Shown: positions 45,877-55,094, counted from the first letter of the stretch. The stretch is 64,000 nt of DNA from Candidatus Kirkpatrickella diaphorinae (GCF_025736875.1 NZ_CP107052.1:1414001-1478000); one strand, 5' to 3'. Notes: a model not told the origin generated them from the sequence alone. Made by a program: numbers and translations.

Positions 45877-47637
45877 ATGCAACAAATAACTATTGATGCA
45901 AATGTAAGCGATAAATCATTAGGAAGAAACGGTCTTATTAAAGACATTAACGGCGTCAATGGCACGCCGATTTCCTTCATGCCTGGATTTCCCGATCTTC
46001 AGGACCAGTTCAACCAGATCGGCGTCAGCCATGTCCGGCTTCACGATATATTCGGCCCGGGCGACCTCGAAAACAACGCTTCCACCACGGATACAGGGAG
46101 TCAGTTACTTCTGGCCGTGCCTTCCAACGAGAAGAAACGCGCGGCAGCCTTCATCGCCAACATCATGAATGATCGCGCCATTTTCCCCCACGCAAATGAG
46201 GGAATGCGCAAACATGACAGGACGCTTGCGGCTTCAGAACCGAATTGGGCGCCCACTGATTATTATATTAACGAAACGATGCGTAATGTCGAAAGTCTCA
46301 ATCCGGGACATATTCAACGCGATGTGATGTTTCGTATCGGGCGCTCCAATGGTGGTGGCGCCGATGCACCGGCGGATCTCGATATTTATGCTGAACTGGT
46401 CGGGGAGGCCGTGAAGCGTTATTCTGCGGATCTCTCACTCTCCGGGATACCGCGTAAAATCGAGTATTGGGAAATCTGGAATGAGCCCGATCTGCTGATT
46501 TTCTGGAAAGGTGGCTCAACCGCATTTTACGAAATGTACGCGAAAATCGCAAGGAAGATCAAATCGATCGATCCGAATGCGAAAGTCGGCGGGCCGGGCG
46601 TTGCCGATGGTGAAAACGGCACGGGCGCTTACACGAAGGGCCTCGTCGCCTATTGTCAGAAAAACAATGTGCCGCTTGATTTTCTGTCCTGGCATTATTA
46701 CGCCCATATGACGACAGACCCGTTGAAGTTCGCAACCTGCGCGAAGGTCCAGCGCAATCTGCTCGATAAATACGGGTTCAAATATGCGGAGAGCATCTGC
46801 TCCGAATGGAACATCACGCCCTTCGCTTCCGTCGCGAACGCCACGAAGGTTCAGACACCGCAAAACGCGGCTTTCATCGCTGCCAGTTTCATCACCATGA
46901 ATCGCTGCAGCGTCGATAAGGCCTATTATTATCGCGGAGATGCCGGTTTTCTCGGCCTTTTCAACAATGAGCCCAATTATCTCGACCCCAAATATCGCGG
47001 TTTCAGCACCGCCGCGGCGCAGGCTTTCGGATTATATAAGGAGATGTTCGGCACGCCGAACCTGCTCGCCACGCCGGATTATTCGAATAACAATCTCTAT
47101 GTTTTGTCGGGGCGCGGCACAAATGCGGTCAATGTGCTTGTCGCACATTTCCGAAAGGATGTTTCGCTCGCGGCGGCAGCCTCCCCGCCGCCCGGCAACA
47201 AATATAATAAGCAATATTACGTTGATTCAGGGCGTGATCTTGATGAGATCACCGATGATTGGAGCCGTGAGCACTGGTTCGGTGAGGTCAAAGCGGGTGA
47301 AGGCAGAAACAGCGCCGATAGCGCACCATCCACATCGACGGATGACCCGGGCAAAGCGACCCCCTCAGACGAACCCGTCACCGAACCCGTCACCCCCTTA
47401 TCTGCAATACATTATGTCAGTCCGACCAGTGACGGCGTGGTTGTCACCGTGAAAAACCTGCCGACGAGAACGCCCGTTCTTGAGGTCAGAAGGGTTAAGG
47501 ATAAGGGTAATCTTGGTGTGATCCTTCCCGTCATCGATAATCAGGGCGTGACCATGAAGACCAACGAAACGACGATCACGATCACCGATCCAAATGCAAC
47601 CGACTATACGGTCTCGCATTACTCGATCATTTGGTAA
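45877..47637 (+). CDS. GH39-like glycoside hydrolase, tandem copy 1
   Basis: A 586-residue protein. The catalytic TIM barrel of clan GH-A covers about residues 20-420. Acid/base Glu203 is in YWEIWNEPDL and the likely nucleophile Glu310 in ICSEWN; FLSWHYYA fits the family strand. After residue 460 comes a Ser/Thr/Pro/Glu linker, then an about 75-residue beta-rich end domain finishing in TVSHYSIIW. No signal peptide or membrane segment: the protein starts MQQITIDANV. GH39 enzymes cut beta-xylosides, iduronides or exopolysaccharide (PslG); substrate here is unknown. Two paralogues follow. Confidence 0.82.
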   Translation: MQQITIDANVSDKSLGRNGLIKDINGVNGTPISFMPGFPDLQDQFNQIGVSHVRLHDIFGPGDLENNASTTDTGSQLLLAVPSNEKKRAAAFIANIMNDRAIFPHANEGMRKHDRTLAASEPNWAPTDYYINETMRNVESLNPGHIQRDVMFRIGRSNGGGADAPADLDIYAELVGEAVKRYSADLSLSGIPRKIEYWEIWNEPDLLIFWKGGSTAFYEMYAKIARKIKSIDPNAKVGGPGVADGENGTGAYTKGLVAYCQKNNVPLDFLSWHYYAHMTTDPLKFATCAKVQRNLLDKYGFKYAESICSEWNITPFASVANATKVQTPQNAAFIAASFITMNRCSVDKAYYYRGDAGFLGLFNNEPNYLDPKYRGFSTAAAQAFGLYKEMFGTPNLLATPDYSNNNLYVLSGRGTNAVNVLVAHFRKDVSLAAAASPPPGNKYNKQYYVDSGRDLDEITDDWSREHWFGEVKAGEGRNSADSAPSTSTDDPGKATPSDEPVTEPVTPLSAIHYVSPTSDGVVVTVKNLPTRTPVLEVRRVKDKGNLGVILPVIDNQGVTMKTNETTITITDPNATDYTVSHYSIIW

Positions 47638-48034
47638 CGTTGACAGCGATGCTGGGCGGGGCGTGACTCGGAGGCACATCCTTCGAAGCAACCGTCCTGA
47701 TGCGACAGTACGCTTAAATAAAAATAAGCGGGTTCATCCTGCGGTGATCTGAAACTCTACCTTGCCTGCGGGATGACCAACCGGTCAGGAATGTCAGGAT
47801 CGGCCTGGTGCGCCGTCTTACAGGGCGGCGCACCGCGTCGAAACAAACCGTAAAATAGCCAGAAACTTCACCCGAAGAATTGTGGCGAGTGGGCATCGCC
47901 GCCTGTGAGGACACACGTCTCTTTCAACAATTTTGACCTGCGTATGATCTCTCAACATTGTGCAATGACTTTTAATAAAAACCTAATCAGACTTTGTCTG
48001 CCCTCTAACTGTTTGAAAATACGAGAATCGATTG
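47638..48034. other. Spacer between GH39-like copies 1 and 2
   Basis: No supported gene. A hairpin with a 9-bp perfect stem (GGTGCGCCG at 47807-47815, CGGCGCACC at 47826-47834) sits in it, without a T-run. Downstream the stretch 47960-48030 is AT-rich and leads into the copy 2 promoter. Confidence 0.5.
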
Positions 48035-48063
48035 TTGAGGACGAAGCATACTTCGGTTACAAT
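48035..48063 (+). promoter_or_regulatory. Promoter of the second GH39-like gene with an inverted repeat in the spacer
   Basis: TTGAGG (48035-48040), 17 bp, TACAAT (48058-48063). The spacer holds CGAAG-CATA-CTTCG, a 5-bp inverted repeat between the two boxes, where a repressor could bind. The transcript start would be near 48070, 20 bp before ATG 48090. Confidence 0.6.
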
Positions 48064-48089
48064 TGAAATAATAAGAAAAAGAGTATATC

Positions 48090-49856
48090 ATGCAGCAGAT
48101 CAGTATCAACGCAAATCAACCTGCGTTCGGTCAAGGTAAAAACGGTCAAGTTAAAGACATTAATGGCGTCAATGGCGCGCCGATCTCATTCATGCCGGGC
48201 TACCCTGATTTACAGGACCAATTTAATCAGCTCGGTATCAGCCATGTGCGTTTCCACGATATTTTCGGGCCTGGCGACATTGAAGACGTTGTCTTCCCCC
48301 TGCAAATAACTTCCCAGCTCATGATTGCCGTCCCAATACCGGAAAAAATACGTGCGGCGGCATTCGTTGCCGCCATTACGAAGGACCGCGCCATATTCCC
48401 TCATGCAAATGCCGGAATGCGCGTCGCAAGTCGGTCCCTGGCAAGTTCGTCGCCCAATTGGGCACCGACTGATTATTATATCCGGAAGACAATGGAGAAT
48501 ATTGAGAGCCTGAACCCCGGACATATTGAGCGCAATGTGATGTTTCGCGTCGGACGCTCAAACGGAGGCGACAGCTCGGTCCCGGCGAATTTCGACATTT
48601 ATGCTGATCTGGTGGGTCAGGCTGCGCAACGTTACTCTGCAGATATTTCCCTATCCGGCATACCGCGCAAAGTCGCCTATTGGGAAATCTGGAATGAGCC
48701 TGATCTCGTCCTTTTCTGGATGGGAACGCCGAAGAAGTTTTACTCCATGTATGAAAAAATCGCGCGTAAAATCAAATCGATTGATCCTTCAGCCAAAGTG
48801 GGCGGAAGTGGCGTCGCCAATGGGGATGACGGCTCAGGGCCCTATACGCGCGGGCTGGTGGATTATTGCCGCACAAATGACGTGCCGCTCGATTTTCTCT
48901 CATGGCATTATTACGCTCAGAACTCGTCGGATCCACGTCGTTTCGCGACCTGCGCCGCCCTGCAACGACAGAATCTGGATCGCGCCGGCTTCACCTCTGC
49001 AGAAAGTATCTGCACGGAATGGAATATTACGCCCCTTTCCTCAGCCATCACCGCTTCAGCGGTTCAATCTGCTGAGAATGCGGCCTATATCACCGCAAGC
49101 TTCATCACGATGAACAAATCTGCCGTCGATAAAGCCTATTATTATCGGGGCGATGCGGGTTTTCTGGGCCTCTTCAATGACGCCCCCAATCCGAGAGACC
49201 CGTCCAGCAAGGCTTTCTGCACTTATGCCGCGCAGGCTTTCGGGCTTTATAAGCAGATGTTCGGCACGCCGCAACTTCTGGCGACCCCGGAACTCTCCGG
49301 CAATGATATTTATGTGCTGGCGGGACGCGGCACAAATGCCGTCAACGTGCTTGTATCAAATTTCACACCCGATTTGCGGCTGGCTGCGGGCGCAAAAACG
49401 CCAAGCGGCGGTCTTAATCAGCAACATTATGTGGATTCCGGCCGTCTCCTGTTTGCCATCGATGATGATTGGAGCATTGAACATTGGTTTGGCGGGTCCA
49501 AACCCAGCATCCTGCGCCAAACCCATTACGAGCCGCCATCAACCGCCGCGCACCCGGACGCGCCGGAAACCGAGGAGGATGGCGAGGATCCGGGTGCTTC
49601 ACACCCCGCTCCGGTTTCGGCCCCTGCCCCAGCGGTGATGGCCGTCAATGATGGTATCGTGCTGAATGTCAGTGGTTTGCCGACTTCGACACCGAGGCTT
49701 GAAGTCCGCCGCATCGTACAAGGCGGCGACCTTGGCGCTGTGCTTCCCCCGGTCAATAATGGGGGCGTAAATGTGCAATATAATGGCAATAATATAACAA
49801 TCTACGATCCATTAGCTGTTCAATATACGGTGACGCATTATTCTATCATTTGGTAG
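48090..49856 (+). CDS. GH39-like glycoside hydrolase, tandem copy 2
   Basis: 588 residues, closely related to copy 1 over the whole barrel: residues 22-62 differ at only a handful of positions. Catalytic Glu203 (WNEPDL) and Glu310 (ICTEWN) are kept at identical positions. The linker (about 470-515) is different, rich in Ala, Pro and Glu. The end domain again finishes ...HYSIIW. No signal peptide. Its own promoter and the leader motif AATAAGAAAAAGAG just before the ATG repeat the arrangement of copy 1, which points to a tandem duplication including regulatory DNA. Confidence 0.82.
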   Translation: MQQISINANQPAFGQGKNGQVKDINGVNGAPISFMPGYPDLQDQFNQLGISHVRFHDIFGPGDIEDVVFPLQITSQLMIAVPIPEKIRAAAFVAAITKDRAIFPHANAGMRVASRSLASSSPNWAPTDYYIRKTMENIESLNPGHIERNVMFRVGRSNGGDSSVPANFDIYADLVGQAAQRYSADISLSGIPRKVAYWEIWNEPDLVLFWMGTPKKFYSMYEKIARKIKSIDPSAKVGGSGVANGDDGSGPYTRGLVDYCRTNDVPLDFLSWHYYAQNSSDPRRFATCAALQRQNLDRAGFTSAESICTEWNITPLSSAITASAVQSAENAAYITASFITMNKSAVDKAYYYRGDAGFLGLFNDAPNPRDPSSKAFCTYAAQAFGLYKQMFGTPQLLATPELSGNDIYVLAGRGTNAVNVLVSNFTPDLRLAAGAKTPSGGLNQQHYVDSGRLLFAIDDDWSIEHWFGGSKPSILRQTHYEPPSTAAHPDAPETEEDGEDPGASHPAPVSAPAPAVMAVNDGIVLNVSGLPTSTPRLEVRRIVQGGDLGAVLPPVNNGGVNVQYNGNNITIYDPLAVQYTVTHYSIIW

Positions 49857-49885
49857 TTATTGTTCAAATCAAAATTTATAATTGG

Positions 49886-49921
49886 TGGCCCGACCGTTAC
49901 ATATCCTCGCGGGTCAGGCCA
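49886..49921. terminator. Imperfect hairpin between GH39-like copies 2 and 3
   Basis: TGGCC-C-GACC (49886-49895) pairs with GGTC-A-GGCCA (49912-49921) with one mismatch and a 16-nt loop, 30 bp after the copy 2 stop. No T-run follows. It might weaken read-through into copy 3. Confidence 0.4.
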
Positions 49922-49973
49922 TCACGACATTGTCGGAAGCACGACAAAAAAAGAAAAATAAAGGATCTCCAAC

Positions 49974-51758
49974 ATGTTTAGAATTCAGATTGACCCCAAT
50001 ACACCCCTTGCCAGCGGAAATACGTCCGCGCAGGTCAAGCAGGTCAATGGCGTGAATGGTTCACCCATCTCCTTCATGCCGGGTTTTCCCGATCTTCAGG
50101 ATCAATTCAGACAATTGGGCTTCATCCACATCCGGATGCACGATATTTACGGCGTCTGCGATATTGAGCCATATTTTGACGCCAATCGAGCCGCAAATAC
50201 AAACCAGCTTCTCCCCAACGTACCGCAGGATCAACAGGACCGCGCAAAAAATTTCATTGCCGATTTCAATAATACGCGCGTCATTTTTCCGAATGCCGTG
50301 AAAGGCATGAAAAAGCTGAGTACCAGCCTTGCGAAGAAAGATGCAAATTACGCGCCCACTGATTATTACCTCAAGCAAACGATTGAAAACATTGATTCCG
50401 CGGCCAGCAGCGCCTCTGGCGGCGAAATCATGTTCCGCATCGGGCGCTCAAATGATGGCGGGTGGGAATTGCCATCCAACTTCAAAATCTATGCCGAGCT
50501 TGTCGGTGAACTCGTCAAACGTTATTCCAGCGACCTTTCAAAATCGGGCCTTCCTCGTAAGGTCAAATATTGGGAAATCTGGAATGAGCCGGACCTTCCC
50601 TTCTTCTGGAACACGGATGATGTGTCGCGCTATTACGAGTTTTATGCGACGGTCGCCCGGAAGATCAAATCGATCGACCCCGATGCCAAAATCGGAGGCG
50701 CGGGGGCTGCGTTCGGGCTGAATATCGGAGGCGCCTTCCTTGACGGGCTCCTTGCTAATTGCCGCGCAAAGAGTGTCCCGATCGATTTTCTCTCCTGGCA
50801 TTTTTACCCGAGCGAGACAGCCGATCCGCAAAATATCCTGGACGCGGCTGACGGTGTTGCCGCCGCGCTTGACGCTTATGGCTTCAGCAATGTGGAGAGT
50901 ATCTGCTCAGAGTGGAATGTCAGCCCTTACGCATCCTACCTGATGTACAGCAAAGTGCAGAGCGCGCAGAACGCCGCTTTCGTCGCCTCCACTTTAATCG
51001 GCATGAATAAGTGCCGGGTCGACCATGCCCATTATTATCGTGGTGACGGCGGGGCCTTCGGGTTATTCAATGATGCATTCAACCCCGCGATCCCGGACGC
51101 GAAAGCGTTCTGCTCCTATGTCGCGCAGACTTTCAAATTATATAATGAAATGTTTGATACGCCGCAGCTAATCTCAACGTCAGATGCGGGGCGCACGGGC
51201 ATCAGCATTCTCGCAGGGTCGTCCAGCGGCAAAATCAACATCCTCGTCGCAAATTACCGCATCGACAAGTCGCTACCGCAAATGTATACGCCCCCGGTCG
51301 GCAATATTTATTACAATCAGCATTATGTCGATACGGGTCGAAGCCTCGCGGAGATCACTGATGATTGGTCACGGGAGCATTGGTTCGGCGGCCAGGATCC
51401 AACCACCCTGCATAACAACAACGAGGTGCCCCAGCAGGCCTGGGCACCGACTTTGCCATCCTCGTCACCCTATCCCGTCCGGACCCGCGATTACGCCCAG
51501 AGCGCTGGCGGCGTACATCTGGTGATCAACGATCTGGCCGGGCGTGTTGATTCGGTAAAAGCGCATCGCCTCTATGAAGGCGGCGATCTGAGCGGGGTTA
51601 TGCCGCCAGATGTTTCACAGGAGCTGGCTTATTGGTACGATGGCAATGACTACATCATTGAAGACGGAAATGCGAAGGAAAGCACGGTAACGCTTTACAC
51701 GATCACTTTGAGAGACTGGCATCGCTTCCCCACTTTGCCGCCGATTCATAAGAAATAA
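49974..51758 (+). CDS. GH39-like glycoside hydrolase, tandem copy 3 (divergent)
   Basis: 594 residues, more distant from copies 1 and 2. Catalytic Glu205 (WNEPDLPFFW) and Glu313 (ICSEWN) are kept, as are NGVNGSPISFMPGFPDLQDQF and SWHFYPSE. The linker is short. The end domain is related but has a different C-terminus (LRDWHRFPTLPPIHKK) without the HYSIIW ending. No signal peptide (MFRIQIDPN). GGATCT and AT-rich sequence precede the ATG. It lies 117 bp after copy 2 and may share its transcript; I see no good promoter of its own. Confidence 0.8.
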   Translation: MFRIQIDPNTPLASGNTSAQVKQVNGVNGSPISFMPGFPDLQDQFRQLGFIHIRMHDIYGVCDIEPYFDANRAANTNQLLPNVPQDQQDRAKNFIADFNNTRVIFPNAVKGMKKLSTSLAKKDANYAPTDYYLKQTIENIDSAASSASGGEIMFRIGRSNDGGWELPSNFKIYAELVGELVKRYSSDLSKSGLPRKVKYWEIWNEPDLPFFWNTDDVSRYYEFYATVARKIKSIDPDAKIGGAGAAFGLNIGGAFLDGLLANCRAKSVPIDFLSWHFYPSETADPQNILDAADGVAAALDAYGFSNVESICSEWNVSPYASYLMYSKVQSAQNAAFVASTLIGMNKCRVDHAHYYRGDGGAFGLFNDAFNPAIPDAKAFCSYVAQTFKLYNEMFDTPQLISTSDAGRTGISILAGSSSGKINILVANYRIDKSLPQMYTPPVGNIYYNQHYVDTGRSLAEITDDWSREHWFGGQDPTTLHNNNEVPQQAWAPTLPSSSPYPVRTRDYAQSAGGVHLVINDLAGRVDSVKAHRLYEGGDLSGVMPPDVSQELAYWYDGNDYIIEDGNAKESTVTLYTITLRDWHRFPTLPPIHKK

Positions 51759-51778
51759 TTGTTGGAGGAAAGATCGAG

Positions 51779-51802
51779 GGTGTCACGGTCAAACGTGACA
51801 CC
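51779..51802. terminator. Hairpin after the GH39-like cluster
   Basis: GGTGTCACG (51779-51787), loop GTCAAA, CGTGACACC (51794-51802): a perfect 9-bp stem 20 bp after the copy 3 stop. There is only a short TT after the stem. A terminator or mRNA-stabilising hairpin is likely. Confidence 0.6.
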
Positions 51803-51921
51803 TTCAGTCGCGCATCACGTCAGGATAAAAGATGCGGGCACCGAGGGCGAGGGGTGAAACGGGGCGCGCGGCGTCACATTACCCCGCCCTCGCCGCGCCC
51901 ACGTGAGAACGCCTTACCAAC

Positions 51922-53214
51922 TCAATTTTCGGCAAGCACCTGACGGCTGGCGCGCGCTTCAATAACACGCCTCTTATCCATTTTCGTGACTTCAAACATC
52001 CATCGCCCGAAAATGATTTTATCCCCCTGCGAAGGCACACGCCGCAAGAGGGTCAGAATCAGCCCCCCAAGCGTGTGGTAACTTCCCTGAGCCGGGAGTT
52101 CAGGTAGATCCAGTAGCGACCGCACCTCATCTGCCGGCATGAAGCCATCCAGCACATATTCCCCGGATAAGGCGGATTTCTCATTTTTCGTCTTATTCTG
52201 TTCCAGGTGCTCATCACCGACAATGGCTTCAAAAATGTCGGACGGCGTCACAACACCCTCAAACGAGCCATATTCATCAAGGACGAAAGCAATCCCCGAG
52301 CTGTTCTGACGCATGAGTTCGATCATGTCCTGCGCGCTGAGACTGTCCGGGACAACAACCGGCGTTTTCAGCGCCGCTTCAATGGAAAGCGGCAGGCCTT
52401 GCAGCAGGCGATCCATCAGATCTTTCGCTAATACGATGCCGACAGGATGGTCCACGTCACCATCACACACGACGATACGCGTAAATTTCGAGTCACGTAA
52501 TTTGACGATCAATGCTTCACGGCTCGAATGGCGATCGACCCAGAATAACTCACTTCGCGGCGTCATAATAGCCCGGACAGGCCGATCCGCGAGGCGCAGA
52601 AGCCGCTCGATCATCACGCGCTCTTCAGCCTCCAGCACGCCGGCGCGCGCGCCTTCAACGAGGACGGCACGCAACTCCTCCTCCGTCAGGGAGGCTCGTT
52701 CCGCCCCGCGCGCCCCGAGCAGACGGATGATGAGCGATGATGCGGCGCTCAACGTCTTGACGATGGGCCGCATGATGGCTGATGTTACGGACAGGATGGT
52801 GGAGAGGCGCGCAGCATAGCGCTCAGGGTGGTAAAGCGCGAGCTGCTTGGGGACCAGTTCCCCGAAAATCAGCATCCCCAATGTGATGATAAGCACGACA
52901 ATGAAAATCGAGATATCATTGGCGTAATTTTTCAGGCTCTCGATATGCGCGATTTTCCGGGCGAGATGGTGCTCAATCTCACTCCCGCCGAAAGCACCTT
53001 CGAGAATGGAGACCACCGTCATACCCACCTGAACGGTCGGCAGAAAAGATTGCGGGTCATCCGCCAATTGCAGGGCGCGGGCCGCACCGCGCACTTTGGC
53101 CTTCGCCATTTCAGCGAGGCGCAACCGTTTGGAGGAGACGAGCGCCATTTCCCCCATCGCGAAAATCGCATTGATGAGGATAAGAAGGCAGATAATCAGG
53201 ATCGGCGTCGTCAT
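51922..53214 (-). CDS. CNNM/CorC-family (HlyC/TlyC) membrane protein with CBS domains
   Basis: About 430 residues from ATG 53214; a TTG at 53235 would add seven. The N-terminal DUF21/CNNM membrane domain has three to four helices (ending GELVPKQLAL), then two CBS domains (IMTPRSELFWVD and VVPDSLSAQDM, with the GVVTPSDIFEAIVGD ending) and a CorC_HlyC domain (LDGFMPADEVRSLL). Such proteins are linked to Mg2+ or Co2+ export and metal homeostasis, in spite of the haemolysin label. It lies downstream of hpnH on the same strand. Confidence 0.9.
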   Translation of the reverse strand: MTTPILIICLLILINAIFAMGEMALVSSKRLRLAEMAKAKVRGAARALQLADDPQSFLPTVQVGMTVVSILEGAFGGSEIEHHLARKIAHIESLKNYANDISIFIVVLIITLGMLIFGELVPKQLALYHPERYAARLSTILSVTSAIMRPIVKTLSAASSLIIRLLGARGAERASLTEEELRAVLVEGARAGVLEAEERVMIERLLRLADRPVRAIMTPRSELFWVDRHSSREALIVKLRDSKFTRIVVCDGDVDHPVGIVLAKDLMDRLLQGLPLSIEAALKTPVVVPDSLSAQDMIELMRQNSSGIAFVLDEYGSFEGVVTPSDIFEAIVGDEHLEQNKTKNEKSALSGEYVLDGFMPADEVRSLLDLPELPAQGSYHTLGGLILTLLRRVPSQGDKIIFGRWMFEVTKMDKRRVIEARASRQVLAEN

Positions 53215-53287
53215 GATGACAGGTCGTGCCCCCAATGACGCATCGGACTGACTCCCGCCCGGCCATCAATATCCGTCAAGCTCACTG

Positions 53288-53329
53288 GGGTCGGGACATG
53301 CCGCCCATCACTGTGATGCAGCCCGACCC
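53288..53329 (-). other. Two-tier hairpin between hpnH and the CNNM gene
   Basis: GGGTCGGG (53288-53295) pairs with CCCGACCC (53322-53329), and inside the loop CATCA pairs with TGATG. The nested stems lie 88 bp after the hpnH stop in its direction of transcription. No T-run. It could end or stabilise the hpnH mRNA, or be a leader element for the CNNM gene. Confidence 0.45.
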
Positions 53330-53416
53330 GCTCGGATGGGGTTAATCCGCATCCGTTCAGGCCCTGACCACTTCTGACAAATCGCATCGGCTGCATCACG
53401 CGGTTCCGCGTTGCTT

Positions 53417-54607
53417 TCAGGCAGTTGCCGCTGATTTTTCTTCAGCCGGTGCCGTCTCAGCACGATGGAAGCGGACGCGCGGTGCACGTGCGGGCTTTTG
53501 CGCCTCGATATTCTGAACCTGCGCGTGGACCTGCTCCTCATACCGATATTCGGCCGGGCGCTGGTTTTTGAGGGAGATCTCCGGCGCCATGGGCTTTTCA
53601 GTTTCAGGTCCGAAAAGCGCAACCTTCATGATGTGCCATGGGCGCCGCACCGCATCCATGACAGCGGTCGACTCGTAGCCGGAATGCACCATGCAATCCG
53701 CACATTTCTCATAAGCGCCCGTGCCGTATTTTTCCCAGGCTGTGTCATCCATCAATTCCTGGTAGGTTTTGGCATAGCCTTCACCCAGTAGATAGCAGGG
53801 GCGCTGCCAGCCAAACACCGTCCGCAGCGGCTTGCCCCAAGGCGTGCAATGGTATGTCTCATTGCCGGCCAGGAAGTTGAGGAAGAGAGGCGATTGCGTA
53901 AAGCGCCATTTCTTGCCCTTACCAAGACGGAAGATATCCCGGAAAAGCTGTTTGGTCTTCTGCCGATTCAGGAAATGCTCCTGATCGGGCGCACGCTCAT
54001 AGGCGTAACCGGGGGCCGTCATAATGCCATCCACACCCATGGCCATGACTTCATCAAAGAAGCTGGCCACACGTTTCGGGTCCGCGCCATCAAACAGCGT
54101 GCAATTGATCGATACGCGGAAGCCCCGTGCCTTCGCGTTGCGAATGGCGGCCACGGCGCGCTCATAGACGCCATCCTGGCAGACGGAGGCATCATGCATG
54201 TTGGCGTCACCATCAAGATGCACATCGAAGGAGAAGAAAGGTGACGGCGTATAATCGTCGAGCTTTTTCTCAAGCAGAAGCGCGTTGGTGCACAGATAAA
54301 CGTATTTTTTGCGGCCAATCAGCCCTTTGACGATCTGCGGCATTTCCTTATGCAAAAGGGGTTCACCGCCCGCAATCGCGATGACGGGTGCATCGGCTTC
54401 CGCATCGGCATCAAGACATTCCTGCACGCTCATGCGCTGATTGAGGATCTGCGCCGGGTAATCGATCTTACCACACCCTGCACAGGCCAGATTGCACCGA
54501 AATAGCGGTTCCAGCATCAGGACGAGCGGGTAGCGCTTACGCCCCAGCAAATGCTGCTTCACAACATAATGCCCGACTCGGACAGCTTGCATTATCGGAA
54601 CGGCCAT
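53417..54607 (-). CDS. hpnH: HpnH, adenosylhopene transferase (radical SAM)
   Basis: 396 residues from ATG 54607 (GGAG upstream); an in-frame extension to 54763 is not conserved. The radical SAM motif is Cys38, Cys42, Cys45 (FRCNLACAGCGK), and AGGEPLLHKEM follows. HpnH joins the 5'-deoxyadenosyl radical to diploptene, the first step of bacteriohopanepolyol side chains. A second group of cysteines (CADCMVHSGYE) near residue 325 is typical. The C-terminal 50 residues are a Glu/Ala/Pro-rich tail. It is divergent from hpnM-hpnI-hpnJ-hpnK. Confidence 0.96.
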   Translation of the reverse strand: MAVPIMQAVRVGHYVVKQHLLGRKRYPLVLMLEPLFRCNLACAGCGKIDYPAQILNQRMSVQECLDADAEADAPVIAIAGGEPLLHKEMPQIVKGLIGRKKYVYLCTNALLLEKKLDDYTPSPFFSFDVHLDGDANMHDASVCQDGVYERAVAAIRNAKARGFRVSINCTLFDGADPKRVASFFDEVMAMGVDGIMTAPGYAYERAPDQEHFLNRQKTKQLFRDIFRLGKGKKWRFTQSPLFLNFLAGNETYHCTPWGKPLRTVFGWQRPCYLLGEGYAKTYQELMDDTAWEKYGTGAYEKCADCMVHSGYESTAVMDAVRRPWHIMKVALFGPETEKPMAPEISLKNQRPAEYRYEEQVHAQVQNIEAQKPARAPRVRFHRAETAPAEEKSAATA

Positions 54608-55094
54608 GAAACTTTCTACTCCTGCACCGCGACTCTGCATCTCCGCTGTCAGGGTTCGCCGCGTCGCCCCGGTGCTCTTAAATAATGTCTCGCCTGCAAC
54701 ATATGCCGTCACTTTGACGCCGCGTCTTGTCCCGCCGGGATGGCAGGCCGTTGCTGCTGGCATTTAACCCTGCACTATATAACGTGGTCCACCCGTCCCT
54801 CAACGTCCCCTTTTTCGGTCGGTTGCGATTGTGGTTTTAGGGTGACAGTCGCATGTCGCGATCTCGATGGCGACAGTCTCGGCATGATGGCCGGGATTGT
54901 AAAGCGGTTTCTGCTTTCTCATGTTACGCCTGAGTTTGATAATGATTGATTGCAGTTTCGACCCCGACGCGTTACGCATGCGCGATCAGGGACGTGGCCC
55001 GCCATTCTGGCAGGGGCGTCCTGTAACAATTTTTGGCCAGTCCGCGCCACAGGTGAGAATTTGGGCCGATGGCGTGCTAAGTAGAGGACACGAC
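54608..55094. other. Divergent promoter region between hpnH and hpnM
   Basis: 487 bp with no supported gene. The hpnM frame stays open upstream to 54921, but the ATG at 55095 has the good ribosome binding site and leads into the signal peptide. A TATATAA element lies at about 54776-54782. No clear promoter pair or operator is visible. Confidence 0.45.

Noticed and set aside
54921-55094. Longer HpnM N-terminus from 54921.
   Set aside because: The extension is not signal-like, and ATG 55095 has a good ribosome binding site and is followed by the export signal.
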